DNA from: an uncultured Collinsella sp.
GTDB lineage: Bacteria > Actinomycetota > Coriobacteriia > Coriobacteriales > Coriobacteriaceae
NCBI GenBank assembly: GCA_900551665.1
Contig: URWW01000003.1
Coordinates: 1-64,000, forward strand
Reading direction: 5' to 3'
Length of the DNA: 64,000 bases
Shown: piece by piece, positions 35,758 through 43,456 of the stretch
How positions within the stretch are numbered: position 1 is the first letter of the stretch
Layout of the letters: each line of letters begins with the position of its first letter
Notes under the pieces: model-generated
Told to the model about the DNA's origin: nothing
The model's input: only the letters and a program-made list of their open reading frames with translations
Databases searched by the model: none
Made by a program: the position numbers and the translations under genes

Positions 35758-35813
35758 TTCGGTGCACCTGTGAACCATATACCGCATGGAAAACGGTTCA
35801 CGGGTGCACCGAA
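35758..35813. repeat. Inverted repeat with 19-bp arms
   Basis: TTCGGTGCACCTGTGAACC and GGTTCACGGGTGCACCGAA (one mismatch) flank 18 bases. Right after it, GCACCGAA recurs twice more at about 20-base steps (near 35826 and 35847), making a small cluster. No gene lies in the 339-base stretch 35552-35890. Confidence 0.7.
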
Positions 35814-35890
35814 GGTCCGGCAGCTGCACCGAAGATCCGATACGCGCACCGAAAGCGCCGGACCCGTACGGCCCTTTATGGGCATCTGGT

Positions 35891-36250
35891 TCAACGTGGT
35901 GGGCGACACCGCTTGGTCGTGCTGACGCGCAGCCCCATGGTGACGTATCCAATGGCGGTATAGAAGATGCCGTAGAACGCGACGTCCTGGCTGCCCTCGA
36001 CCGCGAGGGGAAATAGGAGGGCGAAGGCGGCCTCGAGCGCCGCAGGCAGCCAGAAGAGCGTTCGCGCGGAGCCCGCGGCGAGCAGGCCGAGGGCGACCGC
36101 GGTGATCGGGAGAAGGGCGTAGGGGAGCGCCATTATGGCGAACATCCCCGCATCGGGTGGGACGGCGCCGACCAGGAGGGCGGGAACCGCCCAGCATGCG
36201 GCGGCGATGGCGGCTGCGGCGATGAGCGATGCGCGCGCGGTTGCGTTCAT
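35891..36250 (-). CDS. Four-span membrane protein of unknown function
   Basis: The 119-residue product is almost entirely hydrophobic, with about four membrane segments (LIAAAAIAAACWAVPALLVG, MFAIMALPYALLPITAVALGLLAAG, TLFWLPAALEAAFALLFPLAV, VAFYGIFYTAIGYVTMG) and a basic tail. GAGGAGG lies before the ATG. No family is recognised; the gene stands alone. Confidence 0.65.
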   Translation of the reverse strand: MNATARASLIAAAAIAAACWAVPALLVGAVPPDAGMFAIMALPYALLPITAVALGLLAAGSARTLFWLPAALEAAFALLFPLAVEGSQDVAFYGIFYTAIGYVTMGLRVSTTKRCRPPR

Positions 36251-36423
36251 GGGGCCTCCTCAACGAGAATCGCCCCCATTCTGCCATGAGGGGCGGGAAT
36301 GGGGGCGATCATGTCGGCAAGTGGGCCTGAAAATGCCAGGTCAGCGGCCGATCATAATGGCTTTGGCAGTTGGGATACACGCTCGGAGCGGAGACTCGGG
36401 TGTTCGGCATTCTCCGAATGGGG

Positions 36424-36603
36424 TTATTTCTCGTCCCCCTTGGAGCGTTCCTCCTTCTTTGGCAGCCGTCCCGCGCGCTTGAGGGCGTCGCGCAAGATCC
36501 ACTCCACCTGGCCGTTGGCGCTGCGCATCTCATCGTCCGCCCAGCGTTGGACGGCCTCCCATATGGCGGGGTCTATGCGAAGGGGGTATTGCTTGCGTGC
36601 CAT
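36424..36603 (-). CDS. Arc-type ribbon-helix-helix protein (59 residues)
   Basis: This short gene encodes a 59-residue basic protein with an RHH pattern: the strand ARKQYPLRIDPAIWEAVQRW, then an Asn-Gly turn and helix GQVEWILRDALKRAGRL. Arc-family proteins are DNA-binding dimers. No ribosome site is strong; AAGAAAG is the only candidate. It lies 100 bases downstream of the SPFH gene on the same strand, separated from it by the repeat at 36662, and it could regulate that operon. Toxin partners are not seen nearby. Confidence 0.75.
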   Translation of the reverse strand: MARKQYPLRIDPAIWEAVQRWADDEMRSANGQVEWILRDALKRAGRLPKKEERSKGDEK

Positions 36604-36661
36604 GACGTGCTTTCTTATCGAGTTGAGATGCGTGTAGCTGGAACGCTTCCAAGCGTATCAA

Positions 36662-36696
36662 AACCTCAGTTTAGGGACTGTCCCTAAACTGAGGTT
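36662..36696. repeat. Dispersed palindrome, copy 6 (perfect)
   Basis: Perfect 17-bp arms, AACCTCAGTTTAGGGAC and complement, around a central T, six bases after the SPFH stop. Confidence 0.95.
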
Positions 36697-36702
36697 GGGT
36701 GG

Positions 36703-37734
36703 TTAGTACAGAGAACCTGCGTTCAGGACCGGGTGCGCCTCGGACTCACCGCAGAGCACCACCATGAGATTGCTGGCCATCTGTGCCTTGCGCTCGTCGT
36801 CCAGCTCGATGGTGCCGCCCGCGGCCATCTCCTTGACGGCCATGTCGACCATGGAGACGGCGCCCTCGACGATCTTCTTGCGCGCGGCGATGACGGCCTC
36901 CGCCTGCTGGCGGCGCAGCATCGCCTGGGCGATCTCGGGGGAGTAGGCGAGGTGCGTGAGACGGGCGTCGTCGACCTCGACACCGGCGGGCGCCAGGCGC
37001 ATCGCCAGCTCGCGACGCAGGGTCTCGGAGACCTCCTCGACGTTGGCGCGCAGCGTGATGGCGCCTGAGGCGTCGGACTCGTCCTCCAGGTGGTCGTAGG
37101 CGTACACGCTGGCCACGTGACGCAGCGCCGTCTCGGCCTGCATGGCCACGTAGCTCTGGTAGTCGTCGACGTCGAACAGGGCCTTGGCGGTGTCGGCCAC
37201 GTGCCACACCACGACGGTGGCGATCTCGATGGGGTTGCCCATCTTGTCGTTGACCTTCAGGCGCTCGCCGTTCAGGGTACGCACACGGGTGGAGATGGTG
37301 GTGGACAGACCCTTGGCGGCGTTGCCCGCCGCCTTGACGCTCTCGCTCAGGGAAAGACTTGCCTTTGCGGCGGCTGCGGCCATGGCGTCCTCGGAGGCGC
37401 CGCTCACGCCCATGCTCCTGCTAAAGAACGGGTTTGCCCAGAAAAAGCCCTCGTCGCGCACGGTGCCCACGTACTTGCCAAAGAGGATGCACACGCGAGC
37501 TTGGCCGGGCTGAAGCGAGAAGAAGCCGTTCAGCGGCAAAAACCAAAAACAAAAGGCGACGATGCTGAACCCTAGGCCCCAGCCGTAGACGGCAGGCGCG
37601 TCGACGCCGTCCGGCGTTCCGGCGATGCCGGCGAGGCTCCAGATGAAGAGGCCGACGATGGCGAGCAGCGCCGCGATGACGGTGGCGAGCATGCCATAGC
37701 CCGACGTGGCCTTGAGTTGCTTTTCCACGCTCAT
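36703..37734 (-). CDS. SPFH/Band 7 membrane-scaffold protein
   Basis: The 343-residue protein has two hydrophobic segments at the N-terminus (residues 18-38 and 50-70), then an SPFH domain (about 80-290) with the typical [11 protein letters not shown] and [49 protein letters not shown] proteins form membrane scaffolds near proteases and transport systems. The start at 37734 follows AAAGGAAC. The gene is divergent from the mef-like region. A full helical tail predicting oligomerisation is present ([20 protein letters not shown]). Confidence 0.9.
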   Translation of the reverse strand: MSVEKQLKATSGYGMLATVIAALLAIVGLFIWSLAGIAGTPDGVDAPAVYGWGLGFSIVAFCFWFLPLNGFFSLQPGQARVCILFGKYVGTVRDEGFFWANPFFSRSMGVSGASEDAMAAAAAKASLSLSESVKAAGNAAKGLSTTISTRVRTLNGERLKVNDKMGNPIEIATVVVWHVADTAKALFDVDDYQSYVAMQAETALRHVASVYAYDHLEDESDASGAITLRANVEEVSETLRRELAMRLAPAGVEVDDARLTHLAYSPEIAQAMLRRQQAEAVIAARKKIVEGAVSMVDMAVKEMAAGGTIELDDERKAQMASNLMVVLCGESEAHPVLNAGSLY

Positions 37735-37847
37735 GTGAGTTCCTTTCACGACTGCGCCGGCGTTTGCGTGACGGCCCCGGCGCCGCCTCCAGATTGCGAT
37801 GGGGAGGAGGCGAATCCCCGGGCAGTCCGTGCGACTGCTGATTGCAT

Positions 37848-37859
37848 TGTGATATCACA
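37848..37859. promoter_or_regulatory. Palindrome TGTGATATCACA
   Basis: A perfect 12-base palindrome about 114 bases upstream of the SPFH gene and about 100 bases upstream of the mef-like promoter. GntR-family sites often look like this. The protein that binds it is unknown. Confidence 0.4.
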
Positions 37860-37950
37860 TTGAGACCATGTCAAGAATAATCGGATGCCGTCTCGCATGG
37901 CATAAGTGGTTCGGGGCGCCCGGCATCTACGCTCCGTAGAGGTCGCCCTG

Positions 37951-37979
37951 TTGCATCTCGGCTCGCAAGTCCCTATAAT
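37951..37979 (+). promoter_or_regulatory. Consensus sigma-70 promoter of the efflux operon
   Basis: TTGCAT at 37951 and TATAAT at 37974 with an exact 17-base spacer. Transcription would start near 37986, giving a leader of about 140 bases that contains the leader peptide and the alternative hairpins. Confidence 0.8.
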
Positions 37980-38034
37980 AGCCCCCACTCACGACTGAAG
38001 GTTTACCTCGAGATTTGGAAAGGGGAGCTGCACC

Positions 38035-38064
38035 ATGCTTGCTTCCATGAGGATTTGGCTCTAG
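38035..38064 (+). CDS. Leader peptide MLASMRIWL of the mef-like gene
   Basis: Nine codons and TAG, with an excellent ribosome site (AAAGGGGAG, seven bases spacing), sit in the 5' leader of the efflux gene. The peptide matches the mef leader MTASMRLR at positions 1, 3-6 and conserves position 7 as I for L, and resembles the ErmD leader start MTHSMRL. Those leaders make ribosomes stall in the presence of macrolides. A Trp replaces Arg at position 8, so the stall site may behave differently. Comparison sequences are from memory and should be verified. Confidence 0.75.
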   Translation: MLASMRIWL

Positions 38065-38067
38065 CCA

Positions 38068-38111
38068 CGGTCGCGTGAGCGACCGGTACTTCGCTGCATA
38101 TCACCGATCGC
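38068..38111 (+). promoter_or_regulatory. Competing hairpins of the mef-like leader
   Basis: Stem A: CGGTCGC at 38068 with GCGACCG at 38079 and GTGA loop. Stem B: GCGACCGGT at 38079 with ACCGATCGC at 38103 (one mismatch). They share the segment 38079-38085 and exclude each other. A ribosome stalled on the leader codon 7 would cover the left arm of A and favour B. A further GGATT at 38118 can pair with AATCC at 38140 around the start codon. No T-run follows, so translational control is more likely than termination. Confidence 0.55.
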
Positions 38112-38127
38112 ATCAAAGGATTATTCC

Positions 38128-39378
38128 ATGACACAACCGAATCCCCGCGCTTCTTGGAAGCGTTCGCTCGCCATCGTCTGGATCGGCGAGTTCTTCTCCG
38201 TGCTCACGAGCTCCATTCTGCAGATGGGTCTCATCTGGCACGTCACCCTCACCACTGGCTCCGCGAGCGCCTTGTCGTTCGTGAGCCTGGCGGCCTTCTT
38301 GCCCATGGCGCTCCTCGGCGCCTTCGCGGGCACCATCGTGGACCGCACGTCCATCAAGCGTCTCATGATCGGCGCCGATCTCTTCATCGCGGCCGTGAGT
38401 CTCACGCTTGTCTTCGGCTCGCTTCGGGGCGACCTCTCTGTCGCCGTCGTGGCGGCGGTGCTGTTCGTCCGTGCGCTGGGCAGCACGCTCCATGCGCCCG
38501 CCTTCAACGCGCTCACGCCGCTCATCGCCCCGCCCGAGGCGCTCGGCAAGCTGGCGGGCATGCTGCAGTTCATGCAGTCTGGTAGCTACATTATCGGCAA
38601 CGCCATCGCCGCGGTGGTCTACCCGGCGTTTGGCCTGACCTTCATGATCGCGCTCGATGTCGCCGGCGCGGTGCTCGCGAGCATCGCGGTGGCGACCTCC
38701 GGCATCAAGACGCCGGCGCCCGAGCGCCATACGCCCGAGGAGAACGCCGAGGCGTCGCACCACGCGGTGCGGGCCTTCCTATTGGAGACGGCCGACGGGT
38801 GCCGCGAGCTCAAACGTCATCACGGTCTGTTCGCCATGCTCTGGATCGGTTTCGCCTTCTCGGTCCTGTTCTCGCCCATATCCGCGCTGTTCCCGCTCAT
38901 GGTGTTCGATCATTTTGGGGGCACCACTACGCAGTCGGCCATCGCGGAGATCGCGTTCTCGGTCGGCATGATCGCGGCGAGCGGCTGGATCGGGGCGACG
39001 GGCGGCCTTAAGAACCGTGCGCTCTCGTGCACGCTGGCCATCGGCCTCTTCGGAGCGGTCACGCTCGCGGGCGGCCTCGTACCCCCTTCCGCGCTCGTTG
39101 TGTTTCTGGGGCTTACGTTCGCGATGGGGGTCTCGAGTCCGCTGTACAGCGCGCCGCAGATGGCGCTCATGCAGGAGCGCGTCGATCCCGAGTGCATGGG
39201 CCGCGTCTTCGGCCTGTACGGAGCGGTCTGCAGCTGGGCCATGCCCGTGGGGCTCGTCGCGTCGACCTTGTTCGCGGACGCCATCGGCGTAAGCGCGTGC
39301 TTCGTGCTCATCGGTGCGGCGATGGTGATTCTCTCGGGAATCACCTGGGCGATCCCGAGCATCCGCAAGATTGGGTAG
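38128..39378 (+). CDS. MFS efflux transporter, MefA-like
   Basis: The 416-residue transporter has about twelve hydrophobic segments and the MFS_3 pattern of macrolide efflux pumps: SILQMGLIWHVTLTTGSASALSFVSLAAFLPMALLGAFAGTIVDR, then IMIGADL-like sequence (RLMIGADLFIAA) and GSTLHAPAFNALTPLIAP, which align well with MefA in memory (LQMAIIFYLTEKTGSAMVLSMASLVGFLP). AAAGGA precedes the ATG. Drug specificity is not proven by homology; the macrolide-type leader upstream supports macrolide-related export. A terminator follows. Confidence 0.85.
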   Translation: MTQPNPRASWKRSLAIVWIGEFFSVLTSSILQMGLIWHVTLTTGSASALSFVSLAAFLPMALLGAFAGTIVDRTSIKRLMIGADLFIAAVSLTLVFGSLRGDLSVAVVAAVLFVRALGSTLHAPAFNALTPLIAPPEALGKLAGMLQFMQSGSYIIGNAIAAVVYPAFGLTFMIALDVAGAVLASIAVATSGIKTPAPERHTPEENAEASHHAVRAFLLETADGCRELKRHHGLFAMLWIGFAFSVLFSPISALFPLMVFDHFGGTTTQSAIAEIAFSVGMIAASGWIGATGGLKNRALSCTLAIGLFGAVTLAGGLVPPSALVVFLGLTFAMGVSSPLYSAPQMALMQERVDPECMGRVFGLYGAVCSWAMPVGLVASTLFADAIGVSACFVLIGAAMVILSGITWAIPSIRKIG

Positions 39379-39432
39379 CGCTCTGGCGGAGCGCGTTTCG
39401 TGTCGGACGGCTCGTAGGGTCGCTGCGACGTG

Positions 39433-39478
39433 AAGGGTGGTCGACGGTGCGCCTGCGAGGGCGCAGTCGGCCGCCCTT
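39433..39478 (+). terminator. Terminator of the mef-like gene
   Basis: AAGGGTGGTCGAC and GTCGGCCGCCCTT form a 13-bp stem with two GU pairs, enclosing another small stem, followed by TTTGTTT. Confidence 0.85.
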
Positions 39479-39635
39479 TTGTTTAATTCGTCTGGCCCGG
39501 CGCCGATCATCATCTGTTCGCCGGGCGATTGCGATGCCGCCGCTTGCCGATGCGCGGCCCCTTACGTTGTGCGCATCCCATCGTTCTGGTAGCGTTTCCT
39601 GCAGTTAATCTCCAGAGCCCGAGGCGGTGGCCCCT

Positions 39636-40730
39636 ATGAGTAATCTGCTCGAATCCATTCTGCGCGTCGGTATGACCGTGTTCATCGTTGGCCCGCTCAC
39701 TGCATGGGTCGCCCGCCGCGGCGCGCGCGAGCGCAGTGAGGCGACGGAAAGCCTCGATCGCTTCACGGTGCGCATGCCCGCTGCCATTCGCACGATCATG
39801 GCATGTTGCGCTGTCGCGTTCGAGCTGCTCATGTTGGGTGTTTACGTCTGGCAGGGCGTCTCGCTGGGCGAGTGGGACCACGAGCTCGTGTGGTTCGGCC
39901 ACGCCGTGGCGCTCGCAGGCATGGCCATTTGGGCGCTGTTGAGCATCCCGCGTATCGACGTGGATGGTGAGCGCATTCTCTCGCGCAACGTCTTCGGCAT
40001 CCGCAGGGAGTCGACGTTTGGCAACATCACTCGCGCAACGCTTCACACGCAGATGATGAGGATCGACCTGTTCGAGGGCGATCGAAAGTTCTGCTCGATA
40101 AGCCTCGAGGGGGTGTGCTCGCTCAACCTCCTCGCCCGTCTGGAGGAAGAGGGCATCGAGATCTCGGACGCTGTCGACGGCCCCATGACCAAGGCGGGCC
40201 TGTGTTGGTCTGCCATCAAGCCGTTGACGATTGTTTTCAACGGCATGGCACTCGTCTTCTCGCTCGTGATCGCCTTCATGGCTGTTTTCACCGATGCCGG
40301 CGCTCGTCTGCTCTTGCTCGTCCCGTTCCTCTTCCTGTTCATAGGGGGACTCCTGCCCCTGCTCATGCTCAGCATGCCCGCCCGCGGCATCCTCGAGATT
40401 GGCAGGCAGGAGCGCGAACTCGGTTTCTCCTTCGCCGAGGAGATGGCAAGTCGAGGTGCCACGGGCACTTCGCTTGTCGACGACGATTGGTTCATCGAGA
40501 TCAGCAATGCCCGCGTCGTGGCGTTTCGCCGCGATTACCTCAAGAAGGTCACGGCGCACGAGGACAGTGAGAGCGGCGACCGCTGTACGGTGACTACGAA
40601 GGGCGGTCGTAAAATCAAGGTGTATGCAGCGGGCAGCACCCTCGAGGACCTGCGCTCGTGGTTCAAGCAGGGCGCCAAGGTCAGAAGCACGGTCGACCGT
40701 GCAGAGGATGCGCTCGAAGCGACTGTCTGA
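39636..40730 (+). CDS. Membrane protein of unknown function
   Basis: The 364-residue protein has an N-terminal hydrophobic segment, two more in residues 55-110, and another pair near 195-250, separating soluble parts with beta character (IDVDGERILSRNVFGIRRESTFGNITRATLHTQMMRID). Its N-terminus follows GAGGCGG; a GTG at 39627 is an alternative start. No family is recognised with confidence. It stands alone between the efflux gene and the alkyltransferase. Confidence 0.7.
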   Translation: MSNLLESILRVGMTVFIVGPLTAWVARRGARERSEATESLDRFTVRMPAAIRTIMACCAVAFELLMLGVYVWQGVSLGEWDHELVWFGHAVALAGMAIWALLSIPRIDVDGERILSRNVFGIRRESTFGNITRATLHTQMMRIDLFEGDRKFCSISLEGVCSLNLLARLEEEGIEISDAVDGPMTKAGLCWSAIKPLTIVFNGMALVFSLVIAFMAVFTDAGARLLLLVPFLFLFIGGLLPLLMLSMPARGILEIGRQERELGFSFAEEMASRGATGTSLVDDDWFIEISNARVVAFRRDYLKKVTAHEDSESGDRCTVTTKGGRKIKVYAAGSTLEDLRSWFKQGAKVRSTVDRAEDALEATV

Positions 40731-40761
40731 TTGGGTTGCCTGTCAAAGTTTCAAATACGGG

Positions 40762-40789
40762 AAGGGGCGCAGTTCAGTTGGCGCCCCTT
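40762..40789. terminator. Bidirectional terminator
   Basis: AAGGGGCGC and GCGCCCCTT with a ten-base loop, directly between a plus gene ending at 40730 and the minus gene ending at 40791. Confidence 0.8.
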
Positions 40790-40790
40790 G

Positions 40791-41123
40791 TCATACCAGG
40801 CCTGCGGGCCAGCGAGAGGCCTGCAGGTCGACATGCCCATTTGCGAGGAAGGCAACGCCTTCATCCTCGAGCAATGCGCGCTGCACCTCGGGTCCGCCGA
40901 AGGCGAAACCCTCCGCCAGGCGCCCGCCCGCGAATACGATGCGGTGACAAGGTATGTCCCCGGGTTCCGGATTGACGTGCAGGGCGTATCCCACATATCG
41001 AGCTCGACGGGGCTCACCAACGAGCTTGGCAATCTGACCATACGTGGCAACCATGCCGCAGGGCACCTGGCGCACCATGTCGTATACGCGGTTGAAGAAT
41101 CCGTCGGTGTCCCGGTCTGCCAT
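40791..41123 (-). CDS. Single-domain DNA alkyltransferase (MGMT family)
   Basis: The 110-residue protein is the DNA-binding and catalytic domain of O6-alkylguanine-DNA alkyltransferase, without the usual N-terminal domain. It retains the acceptor Cys59 in PCHRIV, preceded by the HTH VPCGMVATYGQIAKLVG and followed by EGFAFGG. Similar small proteins without the cysteine are damage sensors (Atl); here the cysteine suggests real repair. GAGG precedes the ATG at 41123. Confidence 0.85.
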   Translation of the reverse strand: MADRDTDGFFNRVYDMVRQVPCGMVATYGQIAKLVGEPRRARYVGYALHVNPEPGDIPCHRIVFAGGRLAEGFAFGGPEVQRALLEDEGVAFLANGHVDLQASRWPAGLV

Positions 41124-41163
41124 GCCATCCTCACTTCCGATCGATACCGCCATTGTAGTCAAG

Positions 41164-41193
41164 AAAGGCGCCCCACATGTGCGGGGCGCCTTT
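41164..41193. terminator. Strong hairpin without an obvious gene
   Basis: AAAGGCGCCCC and GGGGCGCCTTT form a stem of about 11 bp, followed by TTTCC. No plus gene ends upstream, and the minus alkyltransferase gene starts 41 bases away. The 41194-41380 stretch has a second smaller hairpin and AT-rich palindromes (GTTAAC, TATAGCTA) but no gene. Confidence 0.55.
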
Positions 41194-41380
41194 CCAAAGA
41201 GGTGTTGCGCGAGGGGAGGGAAGGCGCAACGTTCGTGTCGAAGGTCTTTAATTCGCCTGTGCCTTCGTTGAGTTAACTATAGCTAATTCTCTGAGACCCA
41301 AGTAGCAGACCGTCCAGCACACAGGCTCTCCACAAGTTAGCCGAGGATTACAAATAGAAAGACGCGGCGTCATGCGGGCG

Positions 41381-42211
41381 TTAGGGCTCGAGGAATCGCT
41401 CGACGAGCTCGGAGAACGCGCCGTCGGTCCCGGCCGTTTCAAGGATGACATCGCAATACGGCCGCACGTCGTCGGTGACATTCGCCACGCCGACTCCCAG
41501 CCCCGCCGCTTTGATCATGGAGAGGTCGTTTGCGGAATCGCCAACGGCGATGACCTCGGACATCGGGATTCCCAGCATATCGGCAAGGCGCGTGAGCCCC
41601 GTCCCTTTGTCAACGCCTGCGGGCATGAGTTCGAGGTAGCGCTTGGAGGAGAAGGTGATGTCAACACCGAGGCGCTCGGCCATGGGCGCGAGTTTGCGAC
41701 CCAATTCCTGCAGCGTATCGAAGTCCCAGTCGACATACAGGATCTTCACGATGCCACGGCCTTCAAGGAATGAGAGGTCGGGATGATCGGATCCGCGAAA
41801 ATGAGTGACCCCGGTGATCGATTCCAGATAGTCGCGCTCCCGCGTGGGTGCGTCATTCACGAACACGTGGCCGTCGGCGACGTTGACGTGCATGCAGAGT
41901 CCGAGTTCGAGCCCCTTTGCATAGATCGCGTTCGCGCATTCGTTGGAAAGCCCGCAGGTGGTGAGCGGGGTGGGGTCTCCCACGCGGTTGATGAAGCCAC
42001 CGTTATAGGAGAGCACATAGCCGCCTTCGATCGGCTTGCGAGCCTCCCCCGAGAAGTTGTCCATGATCGAGGAATACCATCGCCCGCTCGAAGGGACGAA
42101 CAGCACGCCGAGCTCCCTCATGCGTTTGAGTGCCCGGAGGTTGGACGCCGGGATGGCGTGGTCGGCATCGAGAAACGTCTCATCCATATCGCTGGCAACA
42201 AGTCGGTACAT
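41381..42211 (-). CDS. HAD-superfamily hydrolase, Cof type
   Basis: The 276-residue phosphatase has motif I DMDETFLDADH (Asp8 and Asp10), motif II SSGR, Lys in DKGTGL near 202, and motif III GDSANDL near 224, with a cap domain between motifs II and III. Cof proteins dephosphorylate sugar phosphates or related metabolites. GGGGGA lies before the ATG at 42211. It is downstream of trpS but separated by a terminator. Confidence 0.9.
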   Translation of the reverse strand: MYRLVASDMDETFLDADHAIPASNLRALKRMRELGVLFVPSSGRWYSSIMDNFSGEARKPIEGGYVLSYNGGFINRVGDPTPLTTCGLSNECANAIYAKGLELGLCMHVNVADGHVFVNDAPTRERDYLESITGVTHFRGSDHPDLSFLEGRGIVKILYVDWDFDTLQELGRKLAPMAERLGVDITFSSKRYLELMPAGVDKGTGLTRLADMLGIPMSEVIAVGDSANDLSMIKAAGLGVGVANVTDDVRPYCDVILETAGTDGAFSELVERFLEP

Positions 42212-42236
42212 GCAGTCCCCCATACAACGTAAAAAA

Positions 42237-42264
42237 CGAGGCGGGCTTATTATCGCCCACCTCG
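42237..42264 (-). terminator. Terminator of trpS
   Basis: On the minus strand CGAGGTGGGC and GCCCGCCTCG pair with one mismatch around eight bases, directly followed by six T. Confidence 0.9.
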
Positions 42265-42345
42265 CAAGACCCTGGGTATATCGAAAGCGCGGGCACGTGA
42301 AGATGGCCCATTCGCGTGTCGCCGCGCGTGTGCGGGGCGGATGGC

Positions 42346-43395
42346 TTAGTACACCATTCCCATGGCTTCGCGCACCTCGGCGAGCGTCGCCTCGGCGACC
42401 TCGTTGGCACGGCGATTGCCCTCGCGCAGGACGTCCTTGACGTAGTCCATATCCTGGACGAGCTCCTCGCGGCGGGCGCGGATGGGGGCGAAGCACTCGT
42501 TCACGCTCTCGGTGACGTACTTCTTGAGCTGGCCGGAGCCGCCCATGCCGATCTCCTCGGCGATCTCGACCTCGGAGCGACCCGTGCAGATCGCGGCGGT
42601 AGAAAGCAGGCCGGACACGCCGGGACGGCCTTCCGGGTCGAACGTGATCATGCGCTCGCCATCGGTCTGGCTCTTTTTGATGCGCTTGGCGGTCTCCTCG
42701 GCGGTCATCGAGATGTTGATGGCATTGCCGTAAGACTTGCTCATCTTGCGTCCGTCGAGGCCGGGGAGCAGCGGCGTATCGGACAGCAGGGCGTCGACCT
42801 CGGGGAAGACGTCGCCATAGCGGTTGTTGAACTTGCGGGCGATGGTGCGGGTGAGCTCGATGTGGGGCAGCTGGTCGCGACCGACGGGCACGACGTTGCC
42901 CTTGGCAAACAGGATGTCGCAGGCCTGGTGCACGGGATAGGTGAGGAGCAGGCCGGTGAGCTCGTGTCCGCTGGCCTCCATCTCCGCCTTGACCGTGGGG
43001 TTGCGCTGGAGCAGGGCCTCGGAGACGAGGGAGAGGAACGGCAGCATGAGCTGGTTGCAAGCGGGAACCGCGGAGTGCGTGTAAATCATGGTCTTGTCGG
43101 GGTCCAGGCCGCATGCCAGGTAGTCGATGACCATGTTGTAGACGTTGTCCTGGATGTTGTCCGTGCTGTCGCGGTCGGTGATGACCTGGTAGTCGGCGAT
43201 GAGCACGTTGGTGTGAACACCCAGCTCCTGCAGCTCGACGCGGCTCTTGAGGGTGCCAAAGTAGTGGCCCAGGTGCAGGCGGCCGGTGGGGCGATCGCCG
43301 GTGAGCATGGTGTACTTCTCGGGGTGCTGCGGCAGGTCGGCGCGGATTTGATTGCTGCGTTCGAGGCTGACCTCGTAGCTGAGCTCGTTGGGCAT
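42346..43395 (-). CDS. trpS: Tryptophanyl-tRNA synthetase
   Basis: The 349-residue class I synthetase has HLGH at 41-44 and KMSKS at 217-221, the two ATP-binding signatures. GDRPTGRLHLGHYFG and the tryptophan-pocket region are typical of bacterial TrpRS. AAAGGAG precedes the ATG at 43395, and the longer upstream frame was rejected. It lies 61 bases downstream of the sugar-phosphate transferase gene, possibly in one transcript, and is ended by the terminator at 42237. No T-box or leader peptide was found. Confidence 0.96.
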   Translation of the reverse strand: MPNELSYEVSLERSNQIRADLPQHPEKYTMLTGDRPTGRLHLGHYFGTLKSRVELQELGVHTNVLIADYQVITDRDSTDNIQDNVYNMVIDYLACGLDPDKTMIYTHSAVPACNQLMLPFLSLVSEALLQRNPTVKAEMEASGHELTGLLLTYPVHQACDILFAKGNVVPVGRDQLPHIELTRTIARKFNNRYGDVFPEVDALLSDTPLLPGLDGRKMSKSYGNAINISMTAEETAKRIKKSQTDGERMITFDPEGRPGVSGLLSTAAICTGRSEVEIAEEIGMGGSGQLKKYVTESVNECFAPIRARREELVQDMDYVKDVLREGNRRANEVAEATLAEVREAMGMVY

Positions 43396-43456
43396 GACTT
43401 CTCCTTTGCTGGTCGTGCGTGCCACGAGGCATGTGCGCTCGGGCGATGCCGTTCGT

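Noticed and set aside
42346..43395. T-box leader in front of trpS
   Set aside because: Only 61 bases separate trpS from the upstream gene, too few for a T-box, and no leader peptide with Trp codons was visible.
42212..43432. A long extension of the HAD gene frame over trpS
   Set aside because: The HAD start with a ribosome site is at 42211. The longer frame is an out-of-phase reading of trpS on the same strand.
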